Part shown: positions 5,187-5,649 of the stretch, one piece after another
Layout of the letters: the number at the start of each line of letters is the position of its first letter
Numbering within the stretch: position 1 is the first letter of the stretch
Source of the DNA: a bacterium
Lineage (GTDB): Bacteria > Zixibacteria > MSB-5A5 > GN15 > FEB-12
Assembly: GCA_030619425.1 (NCBI GenBank)
Contig: JAUXBJ010000154.1
Span: 1 to 5,649 of the forward strand
Length of the DNA stretch: 5,649 nt
Reading direction: 5' to 3'
Notes under the pieces: model-generated
Told to the model about the DNA's origin: nothing
Databases searched by the model: none
The model's input: the letters and a program-made list of their open reading frames with translations, nothing else
Translations under genes and position numbers: made by a program

Positions 5187-5649
5187 CTACGGACACGGCG
5201 CGGGCGGCGGTCCGCCGGTGAACATGTAGTCAACCAGAGCCACCAGATCGGAAATATCGATATCGGCCATGCCGTCCTCATCACCTCCAACCGGACCACT
5301 TCCGTCAACGTTAGCTTCAGACCAGCACGGCGGCGGCGGTCCCATGCCCCACATCCAGTCTACCAAGTAAACCAGGTCGCTGATGTTAATCTGATCATCA
5401 GGATCATAGTCGACATTGCCTCTGATCGGCCCCATGCAGCAGCTCGGCGGCTTGAGATGGTCCCTATACCACTGATGACACTCATCCACCGATGCCATGA
5501 ACTCCGCAAAACCAAGCCGGCCGCTGACCAGACAACTATACACCATGAGTGTCTTTTCTGTGGTCACGGTATAGTCGTGGCGATAGGTTATCACCGAGTG
5601 CAGATCGGCATCCACAGAATCCGACTCGATAACAAAGCCCTCGTTCGCA
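5187..5649 (-). CDS. Dockerin-bearing secreted protein paralogue, partial (N-terminus beyond window)
   Basis: This frame is open to the right edge and shows the last 153 residues of a protein closely related to its downstream neighbour. It begins ANEGFVIESDS, continues through SGRLGFAEFMASVDECHQWY and the HLKPPSCCMGPIRG linker, and ends in two dockerin-like repeats, NVDYDPDDQINISDLVYLV and NVDGSG...ADIDISDLVALV. By eye about three quarters of residues match the neighbour. The second calcium-type loop is three residues longer, and the protein stops directly at PCP, without the neighbour's 12-residue tail. The first repeat ends in WMWGMGPPPP where the neighbour has YMFTGGPAPL. The 71 bp to the next start holds no hairpin terminator, so the two are probably co-transcribed. 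The signal peptide and start lie outside the window. As with the neighbour, the partner and substrate are unknown. Confidence 0.88.
   Translation of the reverse strand, partial: ANEGFVIESDSVDADLHSVITYRHDYTVTTEKTLMVYSCLVSGRLGFAEFMASVDECHQWYRDHLKPPSCCMGPIRGNVDYDPDDQINISDLVYLVDWMWGMGPPPPCWSEANVDGSGPVGGDEDGMADIDISDLVALVDYMFTGGPPPAPCP
5190..5649 (-). repeat. Tandem duplicated segment, copy B (pairs with 3433-3883)
   Basis: This is the partner of copy A. It ends at the window edge inside the matching ANEGFVIESDS segment, so the homology very likely continues further upstream in the gene. Confidence 0.82.

Overview
The window looks like chromosomal DNA from a Gram-negative, uncultured bacterium of the FCB superphylum, most plausibly a Zixibacteria-like lineage. 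Two things suggest this. First, there is an LpxC-FabZ fusion enzyme, an arrangement known from Bacteroidetes and relatives. Second, there are long secreted proteins ending in paired dockerin-like repeats of the type 'RGNVDYDP...DLVYLVDYMFTGGP', which I associate with Zixibacteria and related candidate phyla. The taxonomic call is an inference from protein style, not from a marker gene.

Layout. 1-1203 (minus): the 5' two thirds or more of a fused lpxC/fabZ gene (lipid A deacetylase plus 3-hydroxyacyl-ACP dehydratase), running off the left edge and preceded by a good sigma-70-type promoter. 1325-1434: a palindromic, non-coding repeat unit that can fold as a cloverleaf. 1461-1718 and 1789-2361 (both minus): a probable two-gene operon, first a small protein with a sigma-70 region 4 helix-turn-helix plus a C-terminal Cys2/His2 zinc-site-like module, then an 85-residue ribbon-helix-helix-like protein. 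2362-2611: a short divergent intergenic region with small direct repeats and a palindrome. 2612-3382 (plus): a CPBP (Abi) membrane protease-family protein whose reading frame extends upstream of any standard start codon. 3394-5115 (minus): a secreted 573-residue dockerin-bearing protein. 5187-5649 (minus): the C-terminal part of a second, tandem paralogue that continues past the right edge.

How they relate. lpxC/fabZ is housekeeping (outer-membrane lipid A and fatty acid synthesis). The sigma-4/zinc and ribbon-helix-helix pair looks like a small transcription-control operon of unknown target. The two secreted dockerin proteins are a tandem duplication and are probably co-transcribed, with 71 bp between them. 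The CPBP gene converges on them with an 11 bp gap. Three minus-strand genes share an unusual start: a Shine-Dalgarno sequence placed 1-2 nt before a doubled ATGATG. No mobile element genes, tRNA, rRNA or CRISPR were seen.
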